Source: Phycisphaeraceae bacterium (GTDB lineage: Bacteria; Planctomycetota; Phycisphaerae; Phycisphaerales; Phycisphaeraceae). Taken from it: 64,000 bases of DNA. Positions 19,597 through 28,450 of the stretch are shown here, piece by piece. Location: NCBI GenBank assembly GCA_002686995.1, contig NYZC01000352.1, positions 1 through 64,000 of the forward strand, written 5' to 3'. The position numbers and the translations under genes are program-made. Under the pieces are notes generated by a model. The model saw only the letters and a list, made by a program, of their open reading frames with translations, made no database searches and was not told where the DNA came from. How positions within the stretch are numbered: the first letter of the stretch is position 1; every line of letters begins with the position of its first letter.

Positions 19597-20997
19597 ATGA
19601 AAGCCGAACGGATTCATTCAGGTGCCGGGCACGATTCCGAAGCGATGCGTTCGCGCGCGCTCGAGCACCTGTGGATGCACAGCGCCGGCTGGGCGCAGAT
19701 GGCGGAGGCCGGAGAGCCGCTCATCATGGTGGAAGCCGACGGTGCCAGGGTGACCGACAGCAGGGGGAGAAGGTGGATCGACGTGAACGGGGGCTACGCC
19801 TCGGTGAACGCGGGGTACGGGCGCGAGGAGCTTGCCCGGGCGGCGTACGACCAGGCGCGGCGGATTCATTTCTTCCCGCAGCGAACGACCTGTCCGCCGA
19901 CGGTGAACCTGGCCGCGAAGCTGGCCGCGATCACCCCCGGCGACCTGTCGCGATCGTTCCTGGTCAGCGGGGGATCGGAAGCCAACGAAACGGCGCTGAA
20001 GATCGTTCGCGCTGCCCAGCGCCGGCGCGGTGAGCGCGGCCGGTACCGGATCGTCAGCCGGAGGGGGTCCTATCACGGCGGGTCGCTCGGCGTGCTCTGG
20101 CTCGGCGCGCCTGAAGACGGCGCTCTCGATGAGTACGGTCCGCGCCCGCCGGGTCTGCTCTATGCGCCGCAGCCGCATTTCTACCGGTGCGCGTTCGGAT
20201 CGCAGTCCGCCGAGCAATGCGCCGCACGGTGCGTGGAGGCCACCGAGAAGCTGATCCTGGAAAACGGCCCTGAAACCGTGGCGGCCCTCATCGCCGAACC
20301 GATTCCGATCACGCCGCGCGCCGGCGCGGCGGTGCCGCACGACTCGTACTGGCCGATGCTCAGGGAAGTCTGCGACCGTCACGGCGTGCTGCTCGTCGCG
20401 GACGAGGTCGTGACGGGATTCGGCCGCACCGGCAGGATGTTCGGGATCGAGCATTGGGGCGTCGTGCCCGACGTCATGACCGTCGCGAAGGGATTGTCCA
20501 GCACCTGCATGCCCCTGGGGGCGACGATCGTTCGAAAAGACATCGCCGACCTGTTCGCCACCGAGGACACTTTGCTCCGGCACGTCTTCACGGCCGCGGG
20601 ACATCCTGTCGCGGCGGCGGTCGGACTGAAGAACCTCGAAATCATCGAGCGCGAGAAGCTGGTCGAGAACGCCGCCGGAGTGGGTGCGTATTTCAAGCAG
20701 CGCCTCGAAGCACTGACGGGGAGGCATGCGATCATCGGCGACGTGCGTGGCCTCGGCCTCCTCCTGGCGGTGGAGATCGTTGCGGACCGCAAGACGAAAG
20801 CGCCGTTTCCGCCGGAGCGGAGGATCGCGGACGAACTGGAGGCGGCTTTCAGGAAGCGCGGCCTCCTGCTGCGCGCCGGGGGCGGCCTCATCATGCCGAC
20901 GCCGCCACTCTGCGTCACGAGAGACGATATCGACGAGATCGTCGACGCAATGGACGAAGCGCTGTCGGAAGTGGCACTGAATCAAGCGAATAAATAA
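19597..20997 (+). CDS. class III PLP-dependent aminotransferase
   Basis: VNGGYASVNAGYGREELARAAYDQ, GVLLVADEVVTGFGRTGRMFGIEHWGVVPDVMTVAKGLSS. Confidence 0.9.
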   Translation: MKAERIHSGAGHDSEAMRSRALEHLWMHSAGWAQMAEAGEPLIMVEADGARVTDSRGRRWIDVNGGYASVNAGYGREELARAAYDQARRIHFFPQRTTCPPTVNLAAKLAAITPGDLSRSFLVSGGSEANETALKIVRAAQRRRGERGRYRIVSRRGSYHGGSLGVLWLGAPEDGALDEYGPRPPGLLYAPQPHFYRCAFGSQSAEQCAARCVEATEKLILENGPETVAALIAEPIPITPRAGAAVPHDSYWPMLREVCDRHGVLLVADEVVTGFGRTGRMFGIEHWGVVPDVMTVAKGLSSTCMPLGATIVRKDIADLFATEDTLLRHVFTAAGHPVAAAVGLKNLEIIEREKLVENAAGVGAYFKQRLEALTGRHAIIGDVRGLGLLLAVEIVADRKTKAPFPPERRIADELEAAFRKRGLLLRAGGGLIMPTPPLCVTRDDIDEIVDAMDEALSEVALNQANK

Positions 20998-21055
20998 CCT
21001 CGACCAGGCGAAGGGGGAATTCCTGAATTCTGATTCTTGATTTTCGATTCGGTTC

Positions 21056-21928
21056 TTACCCGAGCCATTGGTAGAGTTCGGGGTCGTTCATCGGTCTGGA
21101 CCAGTCGATGCGCAGGATCCGGTCGGCGCAGGGAATCTCGATCACGCTCTGTTGTGCGAAGTCGTCGTCGACGTCGTTGCGACGCGTTCTGAGGGGACCG
21201 GCTGCCGCCTTGAACGCGTCGAGCCGGGTGCTGGCCGGTTCGAGGCCGTGATCGCCGCCTTCGTACCAGGTGGCGGTGACCGGGGTGCCGAGGGATTCGA
21301 GCTTCCGTGCCATGGCGCGACCGTGCTCGTCGCACGGCACGATTTCGTCGGCCGTGCCGTGGTCGATGTGCACGGGGCAGCGGATGCGATCGGCCATGGC
21401 CAGAGCGTCGCGCGCCGCCAGCTCGAAATCGGCGAACGTCCGATCGGCCCAGACCTGGTACGTCGGGGCGAGAAAGACGATCGGGCAGGCGGCGTAGAGC
21501 AGGGCGAACGTGCTCGGGGCGAAGATGCCGCTCAGCAGGCCGATGTGCCCGCCCTGGCTGCTGCCGTAATGGAACATCCGGCGCCGGTCCGCCATCGGAT
21601 AGAGCGACAGGGCCTTGCGCAGGCCGTTGAGCACGTCGAAAACCTGGTGAAAGCTGGCGTCGTAAGGCCGGTCGAAGCCGTCGCCGCGGGCGGGGTCGAA
21701 GGCAAAGCCGCTCTGGCGGTACTCGACACCGACGCAGACGACGTCGAGCACGTCGGGGGCGTATTCCATGATGTTCTGCACGCGCAAGCGGCTGCCGCCC
21801 CACCCGTGCGTACAGAGCAGGACGCCGGTATCGGGTGTGACGCGGTCGGGTGCCGTGACGCCGGCGGTCAGACGGGTCGGGTTGTCAGGGTAGTCGCAGG
21901 TCTCGTAGATGATGTCGAAGGATTGCAT
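21056..21928 (-). CDS. alpha/beta hydrolase (prolyl-oligopeptidase/dienelactone hydrolase-like)
   Basis: MQSFDIIYETCDYPDN...; nucleophile elbow YGSSQGGHIG, VHIDHGTADEIVP, GGDHGLEP. The 896-aa track ORF runs on upstream in a shadow frame. Confidence 0.8.
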   Translation of the reverse strand: MQSFDIIYETCDYPDNPTRLTAGVTAPDRVTPDTGVLLCTHGWGGSRLRVQNIMEYAPDVLDVVCVGVEYRQSGFAFDPARGDGFDRPYDASFHQVFDVLNGLRKALSLYPMADRRRMFHYGSSQGGHIGLLSGIFAPSTFALLYAACPIVFLAPTYQVWADRTFADFELAARDALAMADRIRCPVHIDHGTADEIVPCDEHGRAMARKLESLGTPVTATWYEGGDHGLEPASTRLDAFKAAAGPLRTRRNDVDDDFAQQSVIEIPCADRILRIDWSRPMNDPELYQWLG

Positions 21929-21933
21929 CGCGA

Positions 21934-23922
21934 TCAAAACGCCAACTGGACTGCGCTCTTGCTCATCAGCACCAGCCCGAAGCTTAGCATCGTCATCAGC
22001 CCCATGCCCGCGGCGAATCCGGCGGCGAACACGATTCGGTAGCTCGACCAGTGCTCGCCGAATCTCTTGCGGAGGATGAAACGGCCAATGATGGCCCCAA
22101 GAAACATCGGCACGATCGCGTGGGGCGCCGACTGGTCGAGTCCGCGCACCACGCCGTAGACGAGAAAGACGGGCAGGCCGAAATAGCTGAGGATCCCAAA
22201 GATCGCGAGGGCCAGGATCCCGCCGGCGGCGACGTATTGCCACACGAAGGCTTCGCGGAAGGGGTTCGGCGCATCGCCCGGCAGGGTCGCCGAGTAGAGC
22301 AGGCCCTGCTGGAATGCCTTCAGCTCCCAGAACTCGTTGGCATAAGGAAACAGGGCGCTCGGGACATCGGCGATCGACCAGATGAACTGCGCGAAGAGCA
22401 CGGTGCCGAGCGCCATGATCGGGAAGATCAGAAGCTCGGCCTTGATCAGCGAGGTGAAACGCGTGCCGGTCAGCTCCGTGGTCCGGAAGAACTGCACCTG
22501 CTGGGCGTAGTTGTGCAGCGGGATCGGCGCGAACCAGATCGCGGCGCCCTTGTAGCCGGACAGGATGAACGTCGCCTCGCGCACGAAGGGAATGGTGACC
22601 TGCTGGCCGACGATGCCTTCCATGCGCGCCGAGACGTAACTGATGAAGGGCGTGTAAACGAACCCGTAGAAGAGCAGCAGCCACAACGGAAACGGCCGGC
22701 CACCCTCGGGAATCGGAATCGCGACGTTGACGAGCCAGTACGTCAGTCCGATGTAGGTGGCCGTCGAAGCGAGATAGATCATGATGCCGATCCAGATCGC
22801 GAAGTCGCCTCGGCCGGCCGGCGGACGCGCGAGCGATTTCCACCCTTCGGCGTCGGTGCTGCGCGCGGCGCGGCGCCGCTTGAGCAGGCCGCGCGCGATC
22901 TGCAGCAGGCCGATCAGCGCCACCGCGAAGGACAGGCCGAGCCCGAAGCTGAAGTAGAAGTCCATCGTGTTGGCCTGGATCGTTCGGATGCCGCCGAGCC
23001 CGGGCTCCCAGCTCGGAAGCAGGCCCGTGTGGAACAGGACGGGATTGACGATCACCGTAAACAGCAGCCCGATCAGCGCGCCGACCATCGCCCAGTACGG
23101 CAGCACCATGCCGAGCACCATGAACGAGAGATCGAGGCTGATCATCATGGGCATCGTCGGCAGCAGGTGCTCGCTGTACGGCGTCAGGTCGACGAACGGA
23201 AGGGGGATGATCTGCAGTCCGCGCGTGAAGACGGCGCTGGTCACGTTCGGGATGCCCAGGTAGATGAGTCCGAACGCGGCGCCCGCGACGCCGCCGATGC
23301 TGAAGACGCGCCACTGCCAGCTGTCGCGCTCGTTCACCGCGTCGGCCAGGGCCGTCATGCCCATCGCGCCGACGGGCGCCATCGGAAACGGCAGCTTTTC
23401 CACGTCGCTCGTCAGGCGGAACATCACGTAGCCGAGGCCGAAGTGGTCGAGTCGCGACACGGCCAGGGTGAGGATCGTCAGGAGGATGGGGACGAGCCAC
23501 GCGCGCATGAAGAAGCTGCGGTGTCCCAGCACGTCCGGATCGCCCGGCGCGAACCATTCGGGGATGTACTCCGTGACGCCGAGTTTCCGCATCTCCTCGC
23601 TCTGCACGAGGAACTGGTTCCAGAGCAGGCCTCCGCCGCTGTGAATGACGGCGCCGCACATGTAGAAGAGCACGAAGACCTCGGGCCGCTTCAGCTTCGC
23701 CATGGCGCGCCGCGCGACCTCCACGTAGAGGATCACGGTCACCCACTGGGCGGCGGAACCCATCTCGACGCCCGCGACGAGGTGCATGTAGAGCTGCGCC
23801 GGCGTCATGAGCAGGCCGACGAACAGGGCCATCGCCGCCGTGCCCCAGTGCACGCCGTCCTCGAAGCGGTCCGGCCGCTTCATGAGGTCGCGAAACTCTC
23901 GGAATTCACTGTCTTCAACCAT
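21934..23922 (-). CDS. multi-TM membrane protein, DUF6785/DUF6784-like (OPT-like 'peptide transporter')
   Basis: 662 aa, many TM helices; LGYVMFRLTSDVEKLPFPMAPVGAMGMTALADA; paralogue of 28447..30504. Confidence 0.7.
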   Translation of the reverse strand: MVEDSEFREFRDLMKRPDRFEDGVHWGTAAMALFVGLLMTPAQLYMHLVAGVEMGSAAQWVTVILYVEVARRAMAKLKRPEVFVLFYMCGAVIHSGGGLLWNQFLVQSEEMRKLGVTEYIPEWFAPGDPDVLGHRSFFMRAWLVPILLTILTLAVSRLDHFGLGYVMFRLTSDVEKLPFPMAPVGAMGMTALADAVNERDSWQWRVFSIGGVAGAAFGLIYLGIPNVTSAVFTRGLQIIPLPFVDLTPYSEHLLPTMPMMISLDLSFMVLGMVLPYWAMVGALIGLLFTVIVNPVLFHTGLLPSWEPGLGGIRTIQANTMDFYFSFGLGLSFAVALIGLLQIARGLLKRRRAARSTDAEGWKSLARPPAGRGDFAIWIGIMIYLASTATYIGLTYWLVNVAIPIPEGGRPFPLWLLLFYGFVYTPFISYVSARMEGIVGQQVTIPFVREATFILSGYKGAAIWFAPIPLHNYAQQVQFFRTTELTGTRFTSLIKAELLIFPIMALGTVLFAQFIWSIADVPSALFPYANEFWELKAFQQGLLYSATLPGDAPNPFREAFVWQYVAAGGILALAIFGILSYFGLPVFLVYGVVRGLDQSAPHAIVPMFLGAIIGRFILRKRFGEHWSSYRIVFAAGFAAGMGLMTMLSFGLVLMSKSAVQLAF

Positions 23923-26900
23923 GCGCCGTGCCCTGACGTGCCGACGTTCCGACCTTCCGGCCTTCCGACTCTTTCACTGCTTCGACATACTCGGTCACTT
24001 TCTCCGGGCTCAGCTGGCGCCAGCCCAGCATCTGGCGCCGCAGCCTTCCGACGAAGAAGCGGTTCAGCTTGTGCCAGGCGGGGACCTGCCCGCTTTGTCG
24101 GCGCAGCTCGAAGAAGAAGCTGACGACACCGGGCTCCTTCGCGGGCGCCGCGGTGATGCGGATCTCCTGTCGCACGCCCAGGTCGTAGGGCGACAGCCAC
24201 ACGGTGCATTGCACCTCGCTGGCGCCGCTGACGACCTGGTCCGTCGCGAAGTTGCCGATCGTCCGCTCCCGGTGCGATTCGAAATACTCCGCGACGAATC
24301 GGAGCAGGCCCGGCGCGGTGCGATCCGTGGCGGAGAACGGAAGCTTGTCGGCGATGATGTCGTCGACGGGTGACGGCAGGCGCCAGGTTCGATCATGGCT
24401 CGGGGCCGCGAGACGACCGGCCAGGAACGCGGGGACGAGCGCCGAGACGGCAACGACCGCGAGCACGAGCAGCATCACGAGGATCGCGTGCGAGCCCGAG
24501 TAGTTCAAGGTGAGGCCGCCGAGCCAGCCCAGGCGGGAAAGTACGGTGGCCGCGCCCTGGCCGGCGACGTAACCGAAGATCGTGCCCATCAACCCGTAGG
24601 TGATTGCCTCGGCCAGGAAGAGAAACGCCACGTGTAGTGGCGCGAGACCGAGGCTCGTGTAGATATAGATGTCGCGCCGGCGCTCGGTGATCGAGCTGAG
24701 CATTGAGTTGAAGATGATCAGGCCGCCGATGGCCAGAGGAATCAGGACGCGCCCGGGGACGCGCGGCAGGAGCGGCATGATGACCACGGCCCGAACGCCG
24801 TGCTCATCATGGTACGAGACGGGGTAGGCGAACCGCTCAGCCAGCGCCTGCGCGGTCCGCCGGGCTGCGGCGCCATCCTGTCTCGAGATCGCGATGCTCC
24901 GCAGCGTCGCTCCGCTCAGCGTGCGAACCATGCCGGCGGAAAGGATCGCGACGTCGGTGCTGCGCAGGTGCGGAAGGCTCGCGCCGGCGGCGGTTTCGCC
25001 GGCGATGCTCTGCTCCAGTTGCAGGCGGACGTCCGCGGACATGACCATCCGCCGCACCTCGCGCGGCATGCGCCAGTAGGCAAGCGGCAGGATGGATCTT
25101 CCGTCCGCATCCCGCGCCGCCTCGTCGACCGGACCCGGCTCGAAGACACCGATCAGTTCGAGATCGTGACCCGCGATCACGATGCGCTCGCCGGGCTCGA
25201 CGTCGAGCGCTTCGGCGACGGCGGCGGGAAGATAGCCGCCGCCCTCGCCCATCCGCTCCCAGTCAGGCAACCGCTCCGGGAGATCGCTGACGTCCGCTTC
25301 GGCGGGATCGAGGCCCAGGGCCGCCTTGAGGCTGACTTGCGCTCCCGTCGCGTGATTGCGAACGATCACGGTCCATTGACCGTCCCACGGGTTGACCCAC
25401 CACCAGCGGGTGGCGACGGCTACGGGCGACGTCTCGCGCTCCGCCATCGCCTGAACGTGATCGAGCATTTCAACCGGCAGGGCGCGACCGGCGGGCGGGC
25501 GGATCAGCGTGCCGGCTCCGGCAGCATGGGATGACGCGGCAACGACGTATTCCCTGTCGCCGGCGTACTTCCTCGTGGATACGAAGCACATCAGGACGAA
25601 CGTGATGAGGACGATGCTGATGCCGTTCAGGGCGGTTCGAAGGCGCCGCTTTCGCATGTGGGCGATGCCAAGTCGAAACGCGGTGTTGAGGACGCCGAGG
25701 CGCGAGGTCTCCGCGGACACCGCGCCGGTCTGCTCGCGGGCGCGGGCCAGCGTGCCCTCGAACCGCGAGAAGATCAACGAGAGCACGAGGCCGCTCATCA
25801 GGACCAGCGCGAAGGCCATGATCACGGTCAGCGGCTGCGCGGTGATGCGAAAGGCCGGGTGGAAGCTCCAGAGCAGGGCCGTCATGACGAGGAAGATGCC
25901 GGCGCCGGCGAGGATCTGGTGGTGAACGCGAGGCGAGGCGAAGAGCAGCCGCTCCATTGCGTATGAGAACGGCACCAGCACGATCAGCAGGAACACGGCG
26001 CCGCGCACGACGTCGTCGGCCGTGCTCCGGACGGCCTGGTACACGCGCACCTCGTTGCTCAGAGGCGCCTGGTAGTCGACTGACGAACCGGAATCCGTAT
26101 GGCGAGCCTCGAGCAGGCTGCCCGTCCGCGCGTGCAGGGCGTCGATCGCGTGACTGTGAATACCTGCCGCGGCGTAGTGCTCGAGGCGGCGACCGTCGAG
26201 CCGGTACAGGTCCCGGGCCGCCTGCTCGGTCGACGGCGCGGCCATCGCATCGTCGATGCGAAACCCCTGGCCGGTCGCCGTGCGGCCGGTTGCGGCGCCG
26301 GGATCCGGGAAGTTCGCCAGAACGAGGCGGTTGCGCACCAGTCCGGCTCGAAGGACGAGCTGCCACCTTGCATCGAGCGGCATCTGAGCCGCGAGCATAC
26401 CTTCCCAGTGAAAGATGTTGCTGCGGCGAAACGGCTGCCCGCGTCGCGCGTCCAGCAGGGAGACGCGCAGATTCGCCAGCAACCTCGGATCGCGCAGCTC
26501 GAAGAGGGCCAGCTCCCGGCAGGGAAAGACCTGGGCGCGCAGCGGCGTGCGATTGACGGTGCGCACGTTCACGTTGAGCCTGGCGTCCGAGTCGCCGCCG
26601 CTCAGGTTGATCGCGCTGACGATGCGCCCGTCCTCCGCGATCGAGAACGACTGAGGCACGTATCGCTTGAATCGGCTGCGCACAGGCCAGAAGTCGAACT
26701 CGAACTGACCGTCATCGGCGGTGAAGGTGAACTGCTCCCGACGCATCCCGGGACTGCGCGGCAGGCCGCGAAACGGCTCGAGCGGCATGGTGCCCACCTG
26801 GCCGTCGTGCCACATGCCGTCGATCAGCGTGGTGAGGTAGCCCGCCATCGGGACGCGCGCCGTGGCCGCGCCGGCGGCGCGATCGACGACGAAGCCGCGC

Positions 26901-28450
26901 AACTGCGTCCAGCGGTGCGCGCCGCCGGTAGGTGTGACGAATCCGGATGCCTGCGCAAGGGCGTCGACCATCGCGGCGGTGGCCTCGATCTGCGGTCCGA
27001 GACGATCGAAATCCAGGCGGTCCGCGGAATCTGACGGTGTATCGACGCGACGCCGTGGAGCCGCGAGCGTCGTCCAGGTGATCGCCTGCGTGCCGAAGCT
27101 CTCCGCGGGCGAGGTGAGCGTGGCGAACTCCCCGATGTTGAACGAACGCGGGCTGTCCGAAGCGCTGAGCGGTCCGAGGTTCACCGCGCGGGCGAGCGGC
27201 GGGGGCCAGATCGCCCGGCGCGCGTCCTCGTCCAGGCCGCTGAGCCACCGGGTGAACGAGCGCGCGTTGTTGAACTCGTCCCAGACCTGGTAGCCGCAGT
27301 ACCTCATCGGACCGACGGCGTGTCCGGCGTCCGAGAGATCGATCCCGAGCACGAAGCCGAGCGGCAGACCGTCTTCGGGATCGAGGCCGAGGGCGGCGGA
27401 CAGCTCGCGGCGCAGACGGTCGCGCGCGGTCGCTTCGGCCGGGGCTTCTACGCGATCTGCCACGCCTGCGTCGCCGGGACGTACGGTGAGCGCCGCCAGC
27501 ATCTGTCGAATGCCGACCTGGTTGTGACCGAACGCGTCGATGAAGCAGAAGAGCAGCGGTCGGGAGGGCGGTCGGTCCACGAATCGGCGCAGCAGGTGAA
27601 GCGCGAGTGCCGTGTCGATGGCGGCGTCCGCACCGGGAGCCAGCTCGGGGACGAGGCTCATCGCGTCGTACGTCACGGCGATAGCGATGGAGGGCTGGGG
27701 CGGCGCATCGTTCAGGGGAGCGATCAGCGCGTAAAGATTCGTTGCCGTAGCGTTCGACCACGCGCCGTGTGCGCGCAGCGTGCCGCGTCGGGTCGTTCTT
27801 CGAAGTTGGCCGGCAGGAACGCCGTCCGGGACGAAGAACCTGGGGGCGTGGATCGAAAGCGTAAGCCGGTGGCTCCTGAGATGGTCGAACGCGAGTCGCT
27901 CGTGGCCGAGCAGGATCACCGCGGCGGCACCGGCGTGAAAGGCGCGGGTCCACCGTCGGCCGCCGGTCGCTTCCATGACGGCGATGCGACCGCGGAGATT
28001 CGTCCCGATCTCCGCGTGGCGGCCTTCACCGATGTAGGTCAGATCGCCGGTGATCCCTTCCGCGGGTGTCGTGTTGAGCCGGGCTCCTGCGGGCCAGAGG
28101 GGATGGACACGGTGCGTATCGTCGCCCTCGAGTGCGAGGGTGGCGCGTTCGCCGTCGCGTGTGGTTCGCGGGACGACGACGTCGAAGTCGTGCCGCCAGA
28201 GTCGTACGTTCGGCAGGTTTTCGAGACGGGCCTGCAGATCATGCAAGGCCTGGTCGTGTCCCTCGCTTCCGACGACGCGCGACGGGTACGAAGCGAATCG
28301 CTGCGCGTCGCGGCGGACATCGTCGACGATGCCGGCGCCGGCAACGAGGGGGAACGTGGCGAGCAGGGCGGCGAAGATCCCCGCAACTCCCTCTTGGAAA
28401 GGGGGGAGTCGCATGGCTCTGCGCATCAGCAGTCTCAGTCCGCGCATCAT
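23915..28450 (-). CDS. FtsX/MacB-type permease fused to an N-terminal PA/M28-peptidase-like domain (~1511 aa)
   Basis: N-term VVGSEGHDQALHDLQARL..., AVTYDAMSLVPELAPGADAAIDTALALHLLRRF..RPLLFCFIDAFGHNQVGIRQ aligns to M28; middle RKRRLRTALNGISIVLITFVLM; C-term FtsX VLIPLAIGGLIIFNSMLSSITERRRDIYIYTSLGLAPLHVAFLFLAEA. Start taken at ATG 28450. Confidence 0.75.
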   Translation of the reverse strand: MMRGLRLLMRRAMRLPPFQEGVAGIFAALLATFPLVAGAGIVDDVRRDAQRFASYPSRVVGSEGHDQALHDLQARLENLPNVRLWRHDFDVVVPRTTRDGERATLALEGDDTHRVHPLWPAGARLNTTPAEGITGDLTYIGEGRHAEIGTNLRGRIAVMEATGGRRWTRAFHAGAAAVILLGHERLAFDHLRSHRLTLSIHAPRFFVPDGVPAGQLRRTTRRGTLRAHGAWSNATATNLYALIAPLNDAPPQPSIAIAVTYDAMSLVPELAPGADAAIDTALALHLLRRFVDRPPSRPLLFCFIDAFGHNQVGIRQMLAALTVRPGDAGVADRVEAPAEATARDRLRRELSAALGLDPEDGLPLGFVLGIDLSDAGHAVGPMRYCGYQVWDEFNNARSFTRWLSGLDEDARRAIWPPPLARAVNLGPLSASDSPRSFNIGEFATLTSPAESFGTQAITWTTLAAPRRRVDTPSDSADRLDFDRLGPQIEATAAMVDALAQASGFVTPTGGAHRWTQLRGFVVDRAAGAATARVPMAGYLTTLIDGMWHDGQVGTMPLEPFRGLPRSPGMRREQFTFTADDGQFEFDFWPVRSRFKRYVPQSFSIAEDGRIVSAINLSGGDSDARLNVNVRTVNRTPLRAQVFPCRELALFELRDPRLLANLRVSLLDARRGQPFRRSNIFHWEGMLAAQMPLDARWQLVLRAGLVRNRLVLANFPDPGAATGRTATGQGFRIDDAMAAPSTEQAARDLYRLDGRRLEHYAAAGIHSHAIDALHARTGSLLEARHTDSGSSVDYQAPLSNEVRVYQAVRSTADDVVRGAVFLLIVLVPFSYAMERLLFASPRVHHQILAGAGIFLVMTALLWSFHPAFRITAQPLTVIMAFALVLMSGLVLSLIFSRFEGTLARAREQTGAVSAETSRLGVLNTAFRLGIAHMRKRRLRTALNGISIVLITFVLMCFVSTRKYAGDREYVVAASSHAAGAGTLIRPPAGRALPVEMLDHVQAMAERETSPVAVATRWWWVNPWDGQWTVIVRNHATGAQVSLKAALGLDPAEADVSDLPERLPDWERMGEGGGYLPAAVAEALDVEPGERIVIAGHDLELIGVFEPGPVDEAARDADGRSILPLAYWRMPREVRRMVMSADVRLQLEQSIAGETAAGASLPHLRSTDVAILSAGMVRTLSGATLRSIAISRQDGAAARRTAQALAERFAYPVSYHDEHGVRAVVIMPLLPRVPGRVLIPLAIGGLIIFNSMLSSITERRRDIYIYTSLGLAPLHVAFLFLAEAITYGLMGTIFGYVAGQGAATVLSRLGWLGGLTLNYSGSHAILVMLLVLAVVAVSALVPAFLAGRLAAPSHDRTWRLPSPVDDIIADKLPFSATDRTAPGLLRFVAEYFESHRERTIGNFATDQVVSGASEVQCTVWLSPYDLGVRQEIRITAAPAKEPGVVSFFFELRRQSGQVPAWHKLNRFFVGRLRRQMLGWRQLSPEKVTEYVEAVKESEGRKVGTSARQGTAHG

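Noticed and set aside
21056-23746. 896-aa ORF as one protein
   Set aside because: Only the C-terminal ~290 aa are hydrolase; the rest is Arg-rich shadow of the membrane-protein gene.
22051-24123. 690-aa plus-strand ORF
   Set aside because: Low-complexity antisense of the DUF6785-like membrane protein; no recognisable motif or RBS.
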